From an uncultured Verrucomicrobiota bacterium (GTDB lineage Bacteria; Verrucomicrobiota; Verrucomicrobiia; Chthoniobacterales; SZAS-18), in assembly GCA_937871685.1 (NCBI GenBank), contig CALMOL010000480.1, positions 1-10,395 of the forward strand: a stretch of DNA of 10,395 nt, given 5' to 3'. Positions within the stretch are counted from its first letter, which is position 1. Each line of letters starts with the position of its first letter. The position numbers and the translations under genes were made by a program. Positions 1-6,301 of this stretch are shown piece by piece. Below the pieces are notes generated by a model. That model was given only the letters and a program-made list of their open reading frames with translations, made no database searches and was not told the DNA's origin.

Positions 1-84
1 GCGGGGGCTGGATTGAACTGCGGGGGAAGGCGCCATCCGAGCGGGGGAATCCCGGCCGGCGCGAAAGGGGAAGACGGCTGGCGA

Positions 85-825
85 TCAGCGGATCTCGATC
101 TCGTAGCGGAAGCCGGCGGCCGGGCCGCGGGAGCGTCGCCATTCCAAAGGCTGCTGGTTGGCGCCGAGCGCGAGCCGCTCGATCACGATGGCCGCGGTGC
201 CCGGCGCCAGCCCGAGCAGCTTGGCGTGGCGGTCGCCGAGGGCTTCCGCCGTCAGGGTCTCTTGCGCCGAGGCGACGATCTGGCCGCAGCGCGACTCGTA
301 GAGCGGGTAAAGGAGGTCGCCGAACTCCGCCGTCGGCAGGTCGAGCAGCCGCGCGAAGAGCTTGCGCGGCAGCCAGATGTCCTCGGCCAGGATCGTCTGC
401 CCGTTGATCACGCGCAGGCGCGAGAAGTGGATGGCCAGCGCGCCGGCCTTCAGCCCGAGGGACGCGCCGGCGTCGGCCGGGACCGGGATCACCTCGCGCC
501 GAAGGATGCGGCTCTGCGGCACCTGGCGCTCGCCGCTCGGGCCCGGGTTTTGAAGGCGGAAGAAACGAAACAGCGAGGCATCGAAGCACGGCCGCCGCAC
601 GAAGGTGCCCCGGCCCTGGAAGCGCTCCAGCAGCCCCTGGGCGACGAGGGCATCCACCGCCTTGCGCACCGTGCCGACCGAAACGGCGTGCTCCTGAGCA
701 AGCTCGGCCTCCGTGGGGATCGCCTGGCCGGCGCGCCACTGGCCCTGGGCGATGCGCTCCACGAGGGCATCACGCAGACGGTGGTATCGCGGAAGGCGCG
801 CGTCGGCTGGTGAATGCAAATTCAT
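85..825 (-). CDS. GntR-family (HutC/UTRA type) transcriptional regulator
   Basis: This is a 246-residue DNA-binding regulator. The N-terminal winged helix (about residues 10-78) has the usual GntR layout: LPRYHRLRDALVERI, IPTEAELAQEHAVS, then VGTVRKAVDALVAQGLLER and the wing GRGTFV. Residues from about 90 to 240 fit the UTRA ligand-binding fold of the HutC subfamily, including the ILAEDIWLP segment and a C-terminal EWRRSRGPAAGFRYEIEI strand. Length is normal for the family. UTRA regulators bind small effectors such as histidine-pathway intermediates, sugars or aminophosphonates; the effector here cannot be told from sequence. The ATG at 825 is chosen because the winged helix begins about ten residues later and a good promoter lies directly upstream. 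Its only divergent neighbour is an acetyltransferase gene. Control of that gene, or autoregulation through the palindrome at 840-852, is an inference. Confidence 0.93.
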   Translation of the reverse strand: MNLHSPADARLPRYHRLRDALVERIAQGQWRAGQAIPTEAELAQEHAVSVGTVRKAVDALVAQGLLERFQGRGTFVRRPCFDASLFRFFRLQNPGPSGERQVPQSRILRREVIPVPADAGASLGLKAGALAIHFSRLRVINGQTILAEDIWLPRKLFARLLDLPTAEFGDLLYPLYESRCGQIVASAQETLTAEALGDRHAKLLGLAPGTAAIVIERLALGANQQPLEWRRSRGPAAGFRYEIEIR

Positions 826-832
826 ATGTATG

Positions 833-862
833 ATTAGATGACTGAATGAGTCTTGGAGTCAA
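833..862 (-). promoter_or_regulatory. Promoter of the GntR-type regulator, giving a leaderless or nearly leaderless mRNA
   Basis: On the minus strand a TTGACT -35 box (857-862, complement AGTCAA) is followed after 18 bases by TCTAAT (833-838), which matches five of six -10 consensus positions. Only seven bases separate the -10 box from the ATG at 825, so transcription should start at or within a base or two of the start codon. No ribosome binding site fits in that space. The region is clearly more AT-rich than its surroundings. The call rests on box match and spacing; no start site has been mapped. Confidence 0.6.
840..852. promoter_or_regulatory. Imperfect palindrome between -35 and -10, candidate GntR operator
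   Basis: GACTGAATGAGTC has inverted GACT/AGTC half-sites around a five-base centre in which one further pair matches. It lies entirely within the spacer of the regulator's promoter, the classical place for an operator that blocks RNA polymerase. GntR proteins usually bind short palindromes of this size near their own gene. The half-sites do not match a textbook HutC consensus that I can recall, so the operator role is inferred from position. Confidence 0.35.
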
Positions 863-945
863 GGGATTTTCGGAACCCGGGAAACTGGCCGAACCCGGCG
901 GATGCCTCCGCTGGCCGCGTGAAGGGAAAGTCGCGCGTGAGCTTG

Positions 946-971
946 CCTCGCCGCACCGGCCCGGCGAGGGG
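946..971 (+). promoter_or_regulatory. Hairpin that buries the Shine-Dalgarno of the acetyltransferase gene
   Basis: CCTCGCCG (946-953) and CGGCGAGG (962-969) form a perfect eight-base, GC-rich stem with an eight-base loop. The purine run GAGGGG (966-971) is the obvious Shine-Dalgarno for the ATG at 981, nine bases away, and four of its bases lie in the 3' arm. If the RNA folds this way, ribosome access should be reduced. This site also supports the choice of the 981 start over upstream in-frame starts. Confidence 0.45.
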
Positions 972-980
972 TGCAGCCGC

Positions 981-1592
981 ATGATTCACCCTGCCCCGAT
1001 CACGCTGGAAGGCGGCGGCATCCGCCTGGAGCCGCTGACCTCCGAGCACCGCGACGACCTCGCCGCGGCGGCGAGCGACGGCCATCTTTGGAACCTGTGG
1101 TTCACGTCCGTGCCGCGCCCGGAGGAGGTGGCCGACTACCTCGCGGACGCCCTGGCGGGACAAGCCGCCGGCCACATGCTGCCGTGGGTGGTGCGGGACA
1201 CGGCAAGCGGACGTGTCGTCGGCTCCACGCGCTACCACGACATCGTCCCCGCGATCGACCGCGTGGAGATCGGCTACACGTGGTATGCGCAGAGCCGGCA
1301 GCGCTCGAGCGTGAACACGATGTGCAAGCGGCTCCTGCTCGCGCACGCGTTCAACACGCTCGGCTGCAAGGTCGTGGGCCTGCGCACGGACAACTTCAAC
1401 TTCGCCTCGCAGCGCGCCATCGCCGCCCTTGGCGCAAAGAAGGACGGCGTGATTCGCCACCACGGCGTCCGACGCGACGGCACTCCGCGCGACACGGTGA
1501 TGTTCTCGATCCTGGCCGCCGAGTGGCCGGACGTGCGGCGGCACCTCGAACTGCGCCTCGCCCGCCATGCGAATGGCCCGAAGGAGACGTGA
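981..1592 (+). CDS. GNAT-family N-acetyltransferase (Acetyltransf_3 / RimJ-RimL-like)
   Basis: This 203-residue cytoplasmic protein should transfer an acetyl group from acetyl-CoA to an amine. The N-terminal strand ITLEGGGIRLEPLTSEH and the helix RPEEVADYLADAL are typical of the RimJ/RimL-like branch. The core RVEIGYTWYAQSRQRSSVN is the acetyl-CoA binding region, followed by the helix MCKRLLLAHAFNTLGC and the strand-helix VVGLRTDNFNFASQRAIAALGA. The end (RRDGTPRDTVMFSILAAEWP) also fits this family, whose members are often annotated only as 'GNAT family protein'. The substrate (protein N-terminus, antibiotic, metabolite) cannot be predicted. The ATG at 981 is preferred over a longer frame from 846 because it has a Shine-Dalgarno at 966-971 and starts just before the first conserved strand. 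The gene is divergent from the GntR-type regulator with a 155-base gap. Confidence 0.92.
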   Translation: MIHPAPITLEGGGIRLEPLTSEHRDDLAAAASDGHLWNLWFTSVPRPEEVADYLADALAGQAAGHMLPWVVRDTASGRVVGSTRYHDIVPAIDRVEIGYTWYAQSRQRSSVNTMCKRLLLAHAFNTLGCKVVGLRTDNFNFASQRAIAALGAKKDGVIRHHGVRRDGTPRDTVMFSILAAEWPDVRRHLELRLARHANGPKET

Positions 1593-1636
1593 GCCCGCAA
1601 GGCATCCCCGGCAGGCGGTCCGTTTCGCCAGGACGC

Positions 1637-1668
1637 AAAAAACCCCGCGCCGTCGAGACGGGGCGGGG
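1637..1668 (-). terminator. Intrinsic terminator of the PEP-CTERM protein gene
   Basis: Read on the minus strand, a GC-rich hairpin is followed directly by six T residues. The stem pairs CCCCGC (1643-1648) with GCGGGG (1663-1668) and CCGT (1650-1653) with ACGG (1658-1661) around a CGAG tetraloop, with a single G/G mismatch. The A run at 1637-1642 becomes the U run. It lies about 30 bases past the stop codon of the minus-strand gene. There is no T run on the other side, so it should act only for that strand, although the hairpin also follows the acetyltransferase gene. Confidence 0.85.
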
Positions 1669-1697
1669 CTCGAGATTGCCGTGGAGGCTCGCCGAAC

Positions 1698-2267
1698 TCA
1701 GGCGGCGCGGCGGCGGCGCAGAACCGTCACGCCCGCGAGGCCGAGGACGCCCATGGCGACGATCGAGGAAGGCTCCGGCACGGTGATGATGGCCGCGTTG
1801 GGCGTGGTGATCGAGTTGTTGTAGGTGCCGAACGCGCCGTTGTTGAAGGTGGTCATCACCACGGTGTAGAGCGTGCCCGCACTAGCCGCGAAGCCGTTGA
1901 TGCTGGAAAGGAAGTTGCCGCCCCCGATGTCATCGTTGAAAGCGACCAAGTTCGTCAGCGGTGAGGCCGGGTTGAAGGCACCCGCGTAGAGCAGCAGATA
2001 GCTGTCGTTAGGATTTCCGTTCCCGACCGCCGCGATATTCGCGCTGGTGACGGTGATCGTGACCGTATCCGCCAGGGATAGGGAGAACTGAAAAGTTTCG
2101 AAGGATACGCTCGTGCCGACGGCAGACAGGGTGGTCAGGCCCGCCGGACGATTGAATGTCGGGTCTCCGGCATCCAGCGCGCCGCCGTAGTTGACGGTCG
2201 CCGCGGGTAGCGACGGGAGCAGGGCAAGGCCAAGAACGAAGGCGGTGGCGAGGGCGCGGAGGTTCAT
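1698..2267 (-). CDS. PEP-CTERM sorting-signal secreted protein
   Basis: This 189-residue exported protein has a Sec signal peptide (MNLRALATAFVLGLALLPSL, likely cleavage after PAA at 21-23). A beta-rich, low-charge body follows (about 25-160). The C-terminal sorting signal consists of the VPEP motif at 163-166, a hydrophobic helix (about 168-183) and a basic RRRRAA tail. Such tails are recognised by the exosortase EpsH/XrtA, which cleaves them and sends the protein to the envelope or extracellular matrix. The body, with NPNDSYLLLYAGAFNP and a later SAGTLYTVVMTTF strand, resembles pre-peptidase C-terminal-like beta-sandwich domains seen in other PEP-CTERM proteins; this is a weak fold guess. 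No exosortase or polysaccharide gene lies in the window, which is common because substrates are scattered. The gene is monocistronic, with its own promoter and terminator. The leader just before ATG is CGCCTCTC, with no Shine-Dalgarno. Confidence 0.9.
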   Translation of the reverse strand: MNLRALATAFVLGLALLPSLPAATVNYGGALDAGDPTFNRPAGLTTLSAVGTSVSFETFQFSLSLADTVTITVTSANIAAVGNGNPNDSYLLLYAGAFNPASPLTNLVAFNDDIGGGNFLSSINGFAASAGTLYTVVMTTFNNGAFGTYNNSITTPNAAIITVPEPSSIVAMGVLGLAGVTVLRRRRAA

Positions 2268-2306
2268 GAGAGGCGTTAATCGGTGGGTCAGGGGCTGGCG
2301 ATGACC

Positions 2307-2336
2307 AATAAATCAATTCCTTCCGCCGCGTGACAA
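2307..2336 (-). promoter_or_regulatory. Probable promoter of the PEP-CTERM protein gene
   Basis: On the minus strand TTGTCA (2331-2336, five of six -35 matches) is followed after 18 bases by TTTATT (2307-2312). The -10 box matches only four of six positions but is preceded by TGA, an extended -10 element. The predicted start would give a leader of about 35 bases before the ATG at 2267. This is the most AT-rich patch of the divergent region, and a promoter for the arginase-family gene may overlap it, though I could not define one well. Confidence 0.45.
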
Positions 2337-2449
2337 GAACTTTCCGCGAATAATTTGGCCTTGGCTTTTTGGCCCCGCCTCGCGGCTCCAAAGGAAGGGC
2401 GGTCAACGTTCCGCCTTGAACGCGACGGGCAGCGGCGTTGCATCTCTCC

Positions 2450-3361
2450 ATGCGCCGGCTGGTCGTCATCGACGCCCCCTCGAACCTTGGGCTGTCGCCG
2501 CCGGAGGAGGGGGTGGCGCCCGGCTGCTACAAGATGCCGTGGGCCCTGCGCAGTCGCGGGCTGCTCGCGGCGCTGGAGGCAACGGATGGCGGGGTGGTCA
2601 TCCCGCCGCGCTACCGGCCGCACTGGCAGCCGGGCAGCGGGACGCGCAACGCCGCCGCCATCGCGGAGTATTCCGCGCGGCTCGCCGATCGCGTGGGGTC
2701 GGTGCTCGCGAACGGGGATTTCCCCGTGGTGCTCGGCGGTGATTGCTCCATCCTGCTCGGCAATGCTCTCGCGCTGAGGCGGCGCGGCCGGCATGGCCTC
2801 GTGTTCCTTGATGCGCACAGCGACTTCCGCCACCCGGGGAACACGCCCGAGATGCGCGCGGTGGCGGGAGAAGACTTGGCCATCGTGACCGGCCGGGGTG
2901 ATGCGCGCCTGATCCAGCTTGGCGGGGAGGAACCGTGCATCCGCGACGAGGACGTGCATGTCGTCGGCGTGCGACCGGGCGACGATCATCTGGACGAATT
3001 GGCCCGACACGGCATCGCGACAACGACAAGCGCGGAGTGGATCCGAGTCGGCCCGGCCGCCGCCGCCGCGGCGGCGCTGAAGACGGTCACGCGAGGAACG
3101 GATGGGTTCTGGACTCACCTCGACCTCGACGTGGTGGACGCGTCCGAGATGCCGGCCGCCGATTGCCCCGAGCCGGGCGGTCCATCCTTCGCCCTGCTCG
3201 GCGAATTGCTTGGGCACCTCCTCGCCACGCGCGGGTGCGTTGGGTTGGAATTGACGATCTATGATCCAGACCTCGATCCCAGCGAAGAGATCGCTGGCCG
3301 CATCACGCGCTGCCTAGCGCAGGGACTCGCCTCGGCGCGCGCTTTGCGGAAGGCTCGCTGA
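2450..3361 (+). CDS. Arginase/agmatinase superfamily (ureohydrolase) protein
   Basis: This 303-residue protein has the arginase fold and its dimanganese motifs. These are VVLGGDCS (Cys99 where most members have His), FLDAHSDF (Asp121, His123, Asp125) and HLDLDVVDASEMPA (Asp225, Asp227), with a late LELTIYDPDLDPSEE strand-turn. The N-terminus VVIDAPSNLGLSPPEEGVAPGC and the PEPGG segment after the last motif resemble an actinobacterial-type arginase-like group in which, as far as I recall, the GGDCS form is usual. Members hydrolyse guanidino compounds (arginine, agmatine, formiminoglutamate, guanidinobutyrate) to urea or formamide; I cannot name the substrate. ATG 2450 is preferred over the in-frame TTG at 2438 because it leads straight into the first beta strand. 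No other arginine or polyamine gene is nearby. Its 3' end overlaps the convergent DUF2306 gene. Confidence 0.88.
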   Translation: MRRLVVIDAPSNLGLSPPEEGVAPGCYKMPWALRSRGLLAALEATDGGVVIPPRYRPHWQPGSGTRNAAAIAEYSARLADRVGSVLANGDFPVVLGGDCSILLGNALALRRRGRHGLVFLDAHSDFRHPGNTPEMRAVAGEDLAIVTGRGDARLIQLGGEEPCIRDEDVHVVGVRPGDDHLDELARHGIATTTSAEWIRVGPAAAAAAALKTVTRGTDGFWTHLDLDVVDASEMPAADCPEPGGPSFALLGELLGHLLATRGCVGLELTIYDPDLDPSEEIAGRITRCLAQGLASARALRKAR

Positions 3362-4105
3362 CGCGCGCGGCAGGGTGTCGCCCCGTGTTGCCTGACCGGT
3401 TGCGGGCCGCTTCTCGGGTGGCGGCGCGCTCAGCGCCACGCGAAGCCGGCGCGTGCGCCAGATCCACCATTCCGCGACGGCGAGATTCACCGTCCAGCCG
3501 AGCCACGCGACGAGGCGATAAACGGTCATCGGCCCCGGCGCGAAGAGGAGGACGATCCCGTATTTCCAAGCGCGCAGCGTCACGGCCGAGAGCGTGAGCG
3601 CATAGGACCGGATCATCCATTCGCGGTGGGCGTGGAAATCGCGGGCGCGCACCGCGGCGTAGGCGCGCCACGTCGTCCAGATCCACAGCACGGCGAGCAG
3701 CACGAAGGCCACGCGCGAGAGCGGGCCGCCATTCGCCAGGAAGCCCATCACGAGCGAGGCCGGCCCCGTGACGAGGAGGACGTTCGCCACATACGCGCGG
3801 CCCAGCCAGCGGTGCCAGCGCGGCCGCCGGCGCAGCAGCGCGGGCGCGAACTGCGTGAAGCCGGCCAGCAGCACGAGCACGCTCGTGAAGACGTGGACGA
3901 AGAACGCGACCTTCCACGGGAGGATATCGATCACGTCCTGCTTGACGCGGAGGAAGGCCACGTCGTCGTCGATCGGCCAGTATTGCAGCGTGATCCGCAG
4001 CAGCAGCCAAGTGAACCACGCCAGCGCGCCGTAGGCCGCCCAGCGCGCGGCGACGCGCCACCCGGCCCGCGGCGCCGGCGGGGGGCTTTGACGGGGCGCG
4101 TGCAT
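3314..4105 (-). CDS. DUF2306 predicted integral membrane protein
   Basis: This 263-residue membrane protein matches my memory of the DUF2306 family. Hydrophobic segments lie at about 22-40, 65-88, 104-122, 132-149, 166-189 and 195-213. Family-like motifs are RRRPRWHRWLGRAYV (His98) and DFHAHREWMIRSYAL (His158, His160), with His71 in the second membrane segment. The histidines would suit heme or metal binding, but no function is established. The ATG at 4105 is chosen because the first helix follows at once and the frame upstream is open only by chance in GC-rich DNA. The tail after residue 222 is polar and looks disordered. Its last 15 codons and stop are antisense to the end of the arginase-family gene, and its start is only 30 bases from the divergent YARHG gene. 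Confidence 0.82.
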   Translation of the reverse strand: MHAPRQSPPPAPRAGWRVAARWAAYGALAWFTWLLLRITLQYWPIDDDVAFLRVKQDVIDILPWKVAFFVHVFTSVLVLLAGFTQFAPALLRRRPRWHRWLGRAYVANVLLVTGPASLVMGFLANGGPLSRVAFVLLAVLWIWTTWRAYAAVRARDFHAHREWMIRSYALTLSAVTLRAWKYGIVLLFAPGPMTVYRLVAWLGWTVNLAVAEWWIWRTRRLRVALSAPPPEKRPATGQATRGDTLPRASASLPQSARRGESLR

Positions 4106-4135
4106 GCCGCCAACATAAGCAAAGTTCTTCCCCCC

Positions 4136-4888
4136 ATGAAGATCATCCTTCCCGTCCTCGTCCTCTCGGCCGCCGCGGCGGTGGTCGTTTCCCCGCTCCT
4201 GCTCGGCTCCGATCCCGTGCCGCCGGTCCCCCTCGATCCCCGCGCCGCCGGCGCCGACGCGCCGCAGGTGGACCAGGACGCCGCTAAAGTCGTCGGCCAC
4301 TACACCGGCGCATTCGGCAAGAACAAGATCACGATCCGCATCGAGAAGGTGGTCGGCACCTCGGTGCTGGGCTACTCCATCGTGGCCGGCAACGAGCGTG
4401 CGTTCAGCGGCAGCAGCACCCGGCGCGAGGACGGAATCATGATCGTGGTGGCGCGGGAGCCGGGCGACGACAAGAACGACGGCGTCTTCCAGTTCCGCGT
4501 CGAGCCGGACGCCTCCGCCATCCTCGGATGGTGGCAGCCCTACGACAAGAAGCTCGAGACCAAGCACTATCGGCTCGCGCGCCGCGTCTTCCGCTACGAT
4601 CCGACCGTGGGCGATTACCCGCAGTCCTCCACCAAGCTGCTGGCCAAGGCGGACTTGGAAGAGTCTTCGCAGCACGGGTTGCGCGTGATGCGCTCCGAGA
4701 TCTACGCGCGCCATGGCTACTCGTTCAAGAAGCGGGACATCCGCGAGTATTTCGACGACAAGGACTGGTATATGCCGATGTCCATGGACGTCGCCGCCCA
4801 GCTCACCCCGATCGAAAAGAAGAACGAGGCGCTGATCAAGCGCTTCGAGACCTACGCGGCCGAGTATTACGACAAGTTTGGGCGCTGA
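4136..4888 (+). CDS. Exported protein with C-terminal YARHG domain
   Basis: This 250-residue protein opens with a short basic start and a hydrophobic stretch (about residues 3-24, MKIILPVLVLSAAAAVVVSP) that acts as a signal peptide or membrane anchor. No lipobox cysteine is visible. A linker rich in Pro, Ala and Asp precedes a beta-rich middle domain (about 50-155). The C-terminal YARHG domain is clear: RVMRSEIYARHGYSF (YARHG at 190-194), FKKRDIREYFDDKDWY, and LTPIEKKNEALIKRFE. YARHG domains are widespread extracellular modules of unknown role, often C-terminal in bacterial lipoproteins. The ATG at 4136 is taken because it starts the signal sequence; longer upstream readings are chance frames overlapping the divergent gene. 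The base run before ATG is TTCCCCCC, not a Shine-Dalgarno. Confidence 0.85.
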   Translation: MKIILPVLVLSAAAAVVVSPLLLGSDPVPPVPLDPRAAGADAPQVDQDAAKVVGHYTGAFGKNKITIRIEKVVGTSVLGYSIVAGNERAFSGSSTRREDGIMIVVAREPGDDKNDGVFQFRVEPDASAILGWWQPYDKKLETKHYRLARRVFRYDPTVGDYPQSSTKLLAKADLEESSQHGLRVMRSEIYARHGYSFKKRDIREYFDDKDWYMPMSMDVAAQLTPIEKKNEALIKRFETYAAEYYDKFGR

Positions 4889-4967
4889 GAACGGCCTGCG
4901 CGACCGGCCTTCCTCGCTCTGCGCCGCCGGCTCGGCCTGCCGCCTAGCCGGCCCCGCTCGACGGTTT

Positions 4968-4992
4968 CCCGCCCAGCGGGCGGACCGCCCGC
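4968..4992. repeat. Two overlapping, mutually exclusive small inverted repeats
   Basis: In the 210-base gap before the kinase gene, CCCGC (4968-4972) can pair with GCGGG (4976-4980). The same GCGGG belongs to GCGGGCGG (4976-4983), which is an exact inverted repeat of CCGCCCGC (4985-4992). Only one of the two hairpins can form at a time. There is no T run on either side, so neither is a standard terminator. The rest of the gap shows nothing I can name apart from a short sequence shared with 925-937. Confidence 0.4.
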
Positions 4993-5098
4993 CGCGTGAG
5001 GGCGACGGCCTGCTCCGCGCCGGCGCAGAAAGGAAAGTCGCGCGGAACTCTGGGCGACGTGCCATCGTCGGTGCCGACCTCGCCACCGCTGGCCCTCG

Positions 5099-6301
5099 AT
5101 GACCCAGGACGCGCCCCTGCCGCCTTCCACCGAAAAACCCGAGCCCCTGTTTGATCGGCTCGCGACCCTTGCGGCAAGGGTTCTCCGCGTGCCGGTGGCG
5201 CTGGTGTCCTTCGTGGAGCCGGAGCGGCAGGTGTTCCGCGGCCGCAAGGTGGTCTTCGGCCCGCTGGAGGACGTGCGCGAGACGCCGCTCTCGCACTCCA
5301 TCTGCCAGCACGTCGCGGCCCGCCGCGAGCCGCTCGTCATCGAGGACACGCGCCGGCACCCGCTGGTGTGCGACAACCCGGTCGTCGCCGAGAAGAAGGT
5401 CATCGCCTACGCGGGCGTGCCGCTCCTTGACCCCGAGGGCCGCGCCCTGGGCGCCTTCTGCGCCATCGACCACGAGCCGCGACGCTGGACGGAGGAGGAC
5501 GTGGCCCTGCTCCAGACCTTGGCCGCGCAGGTGACGAGCGAGCTGACGCTGCGCGCCGCCGTGCGCCGGATGGAGGCGGACTTCGCCCGGATCCGGGAGG
5601 CGGAAGCCGGCCGCGCGCAGTCCAGCCGATGGCGCACCCATGATCTGCGCACGCCGCTCCAGGCCATGCTGCTGAGCCTACAGGCCGTGCGCGAGCTGGG
5701 CGAGCTCAACGCCGACCAAGCCGAGTGCCTGGACCTCGCGAAGGGCAGCGCCGAGGCGCTCACGGCGCTGGTGGACCGGATGCTCGACATCGGAAATCTC
5801 GACCACCGCGGCGAAGAAGCCCTCCACCGCACGGAGTGCCGGCCCGCCGAGCTGATCGAGGCTGCCATCGGCCAGATCGCCTCGCTGGCGCGCGAGAGGC
5901 GCCTCGCCATCCGCCGGGCGGGGAACGGCGCGCGGCCGCTGCGGGCGGACCGCGACAAGCTCACGCGCGTGCTGGTGAACCTGCTCGCCAACGCCGTGAA
6001 GTTCACCCCGGTGGGCGGCGAGGTGACCATCGCCGCGGCGGACGAGACCGCGGCGGATGAAAGTCCGGCGGCGGTGCGCTTCTCGGTCCGCGACACCGGA
6101 ATCGGCCTCGCCCCCGAGCACCACGACCGCGTGTTTGACGAGGGCTACCGCGTGGATGGCACGGGCACGACGCCCGGTTCCACCGGCCTGGGGCTGGCTT
6201 TCTGCCGGCGCGTGGTCGAGGCGCACGGCGGTCGCATCCGGGTGCAAAGCCAGCCGGGAGAAGGCAGCCTTTTCGTGTTTTCCGTGCCCGCTGTCCCGTG
6301 A
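5099..6301 (+). CDS. Soluble GAF-domain sensor histidine kinase
   Basis: This 400-residue kinase has no membrane segment or signal peptide. A GAF sensor domain spans about residues 15-155 and carries the usual landmarks RQVFRGRKVVFGP, ETPLSHSICQHVA, VIAYAGVPL and LGAFCAIDHEPRRW. A short coiled segment (about 150-175) leads into the HisKA domain with the phospho-acceptor in RTHDLRTPLQ (His181). The HATPase domain has the N box LVNLLANAVKFTP (Asn298), G1 DTGIGL (Asp332), F box FDEGYR and G2 GLGLAF. All catalytic boxes look intact, so it should autophosphorylate at His181 and pass the phosphate to a response regulator. No response regulator gene is present in the window, so this is an orphan kinase locally. 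The GAF ligand is unknown. Its stop overlaps the next start by one base (TGATG). Confidence 0.93.
   Translation: MTQDAPLPPSTEKPEPLFDRLATLAARVLRVPVALVSFVEPERQVFRGRKVVFGPLEDVRETPLSHSICQHVAARREPLVIEDTRRHPLVCDNPVVAEKKVIAYAGVPLLDPEGRALGAFCAIDHEPRRWTEEDVALLQTLAAQVTSELTLRAAVRRMEADFARIREAEAGRAQSSRWRTHDLRTPLQAMLLSLQAVRELGELNADQAECLDLAKGSAEALTALVDRMLDIGNLDHRGEEALHRTECRPAELIEAAIGQIASLARERRLAIRRAGNGARPLRADRDKLTRVLVNLLANAVKFTPVGGEVTIAAADETAADESPAAVRFSVRDTGIGLAPEHHDRVFDEGYRVDGTGTTPGSTGLGLAFCRRVVEAHGGRIRVQSQPGEGSLFVFSVPAVP

Noticed and set aside
1..84. GCGGGGG appearing three times at about 20-base spacing
   Set aside because: The intervening sequences do not match and the spacing varies (19 and 21). In such GC-rich DNA this is likely chance, and the window edge prevents a fuller look.
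13..813. 266-codon plus-strand frame at the left edge
   Set aside because: It is antisense to the GntR-type regulator, which has a recognisable winged helix and UTRA domain.
2330..2350. Plus-strand promoter for the arginase-like gene (GTGACA with TAATTT)
   Set aside because: The spacing is about 15 bases and the -10 match is poor. The same AT-rich patch is better explained by the minus-strand promoter.
4106..5641. Long minus-strand open frame continuing upstream of the DUF2306 gene
   Set aside because: It is antisense to the YARHG and kinase genes, which carry clear conserved domains. Its translation is Arg/Ala/Gly-rich with no domain. Only the part from 4105 to 3314 is a real gene.
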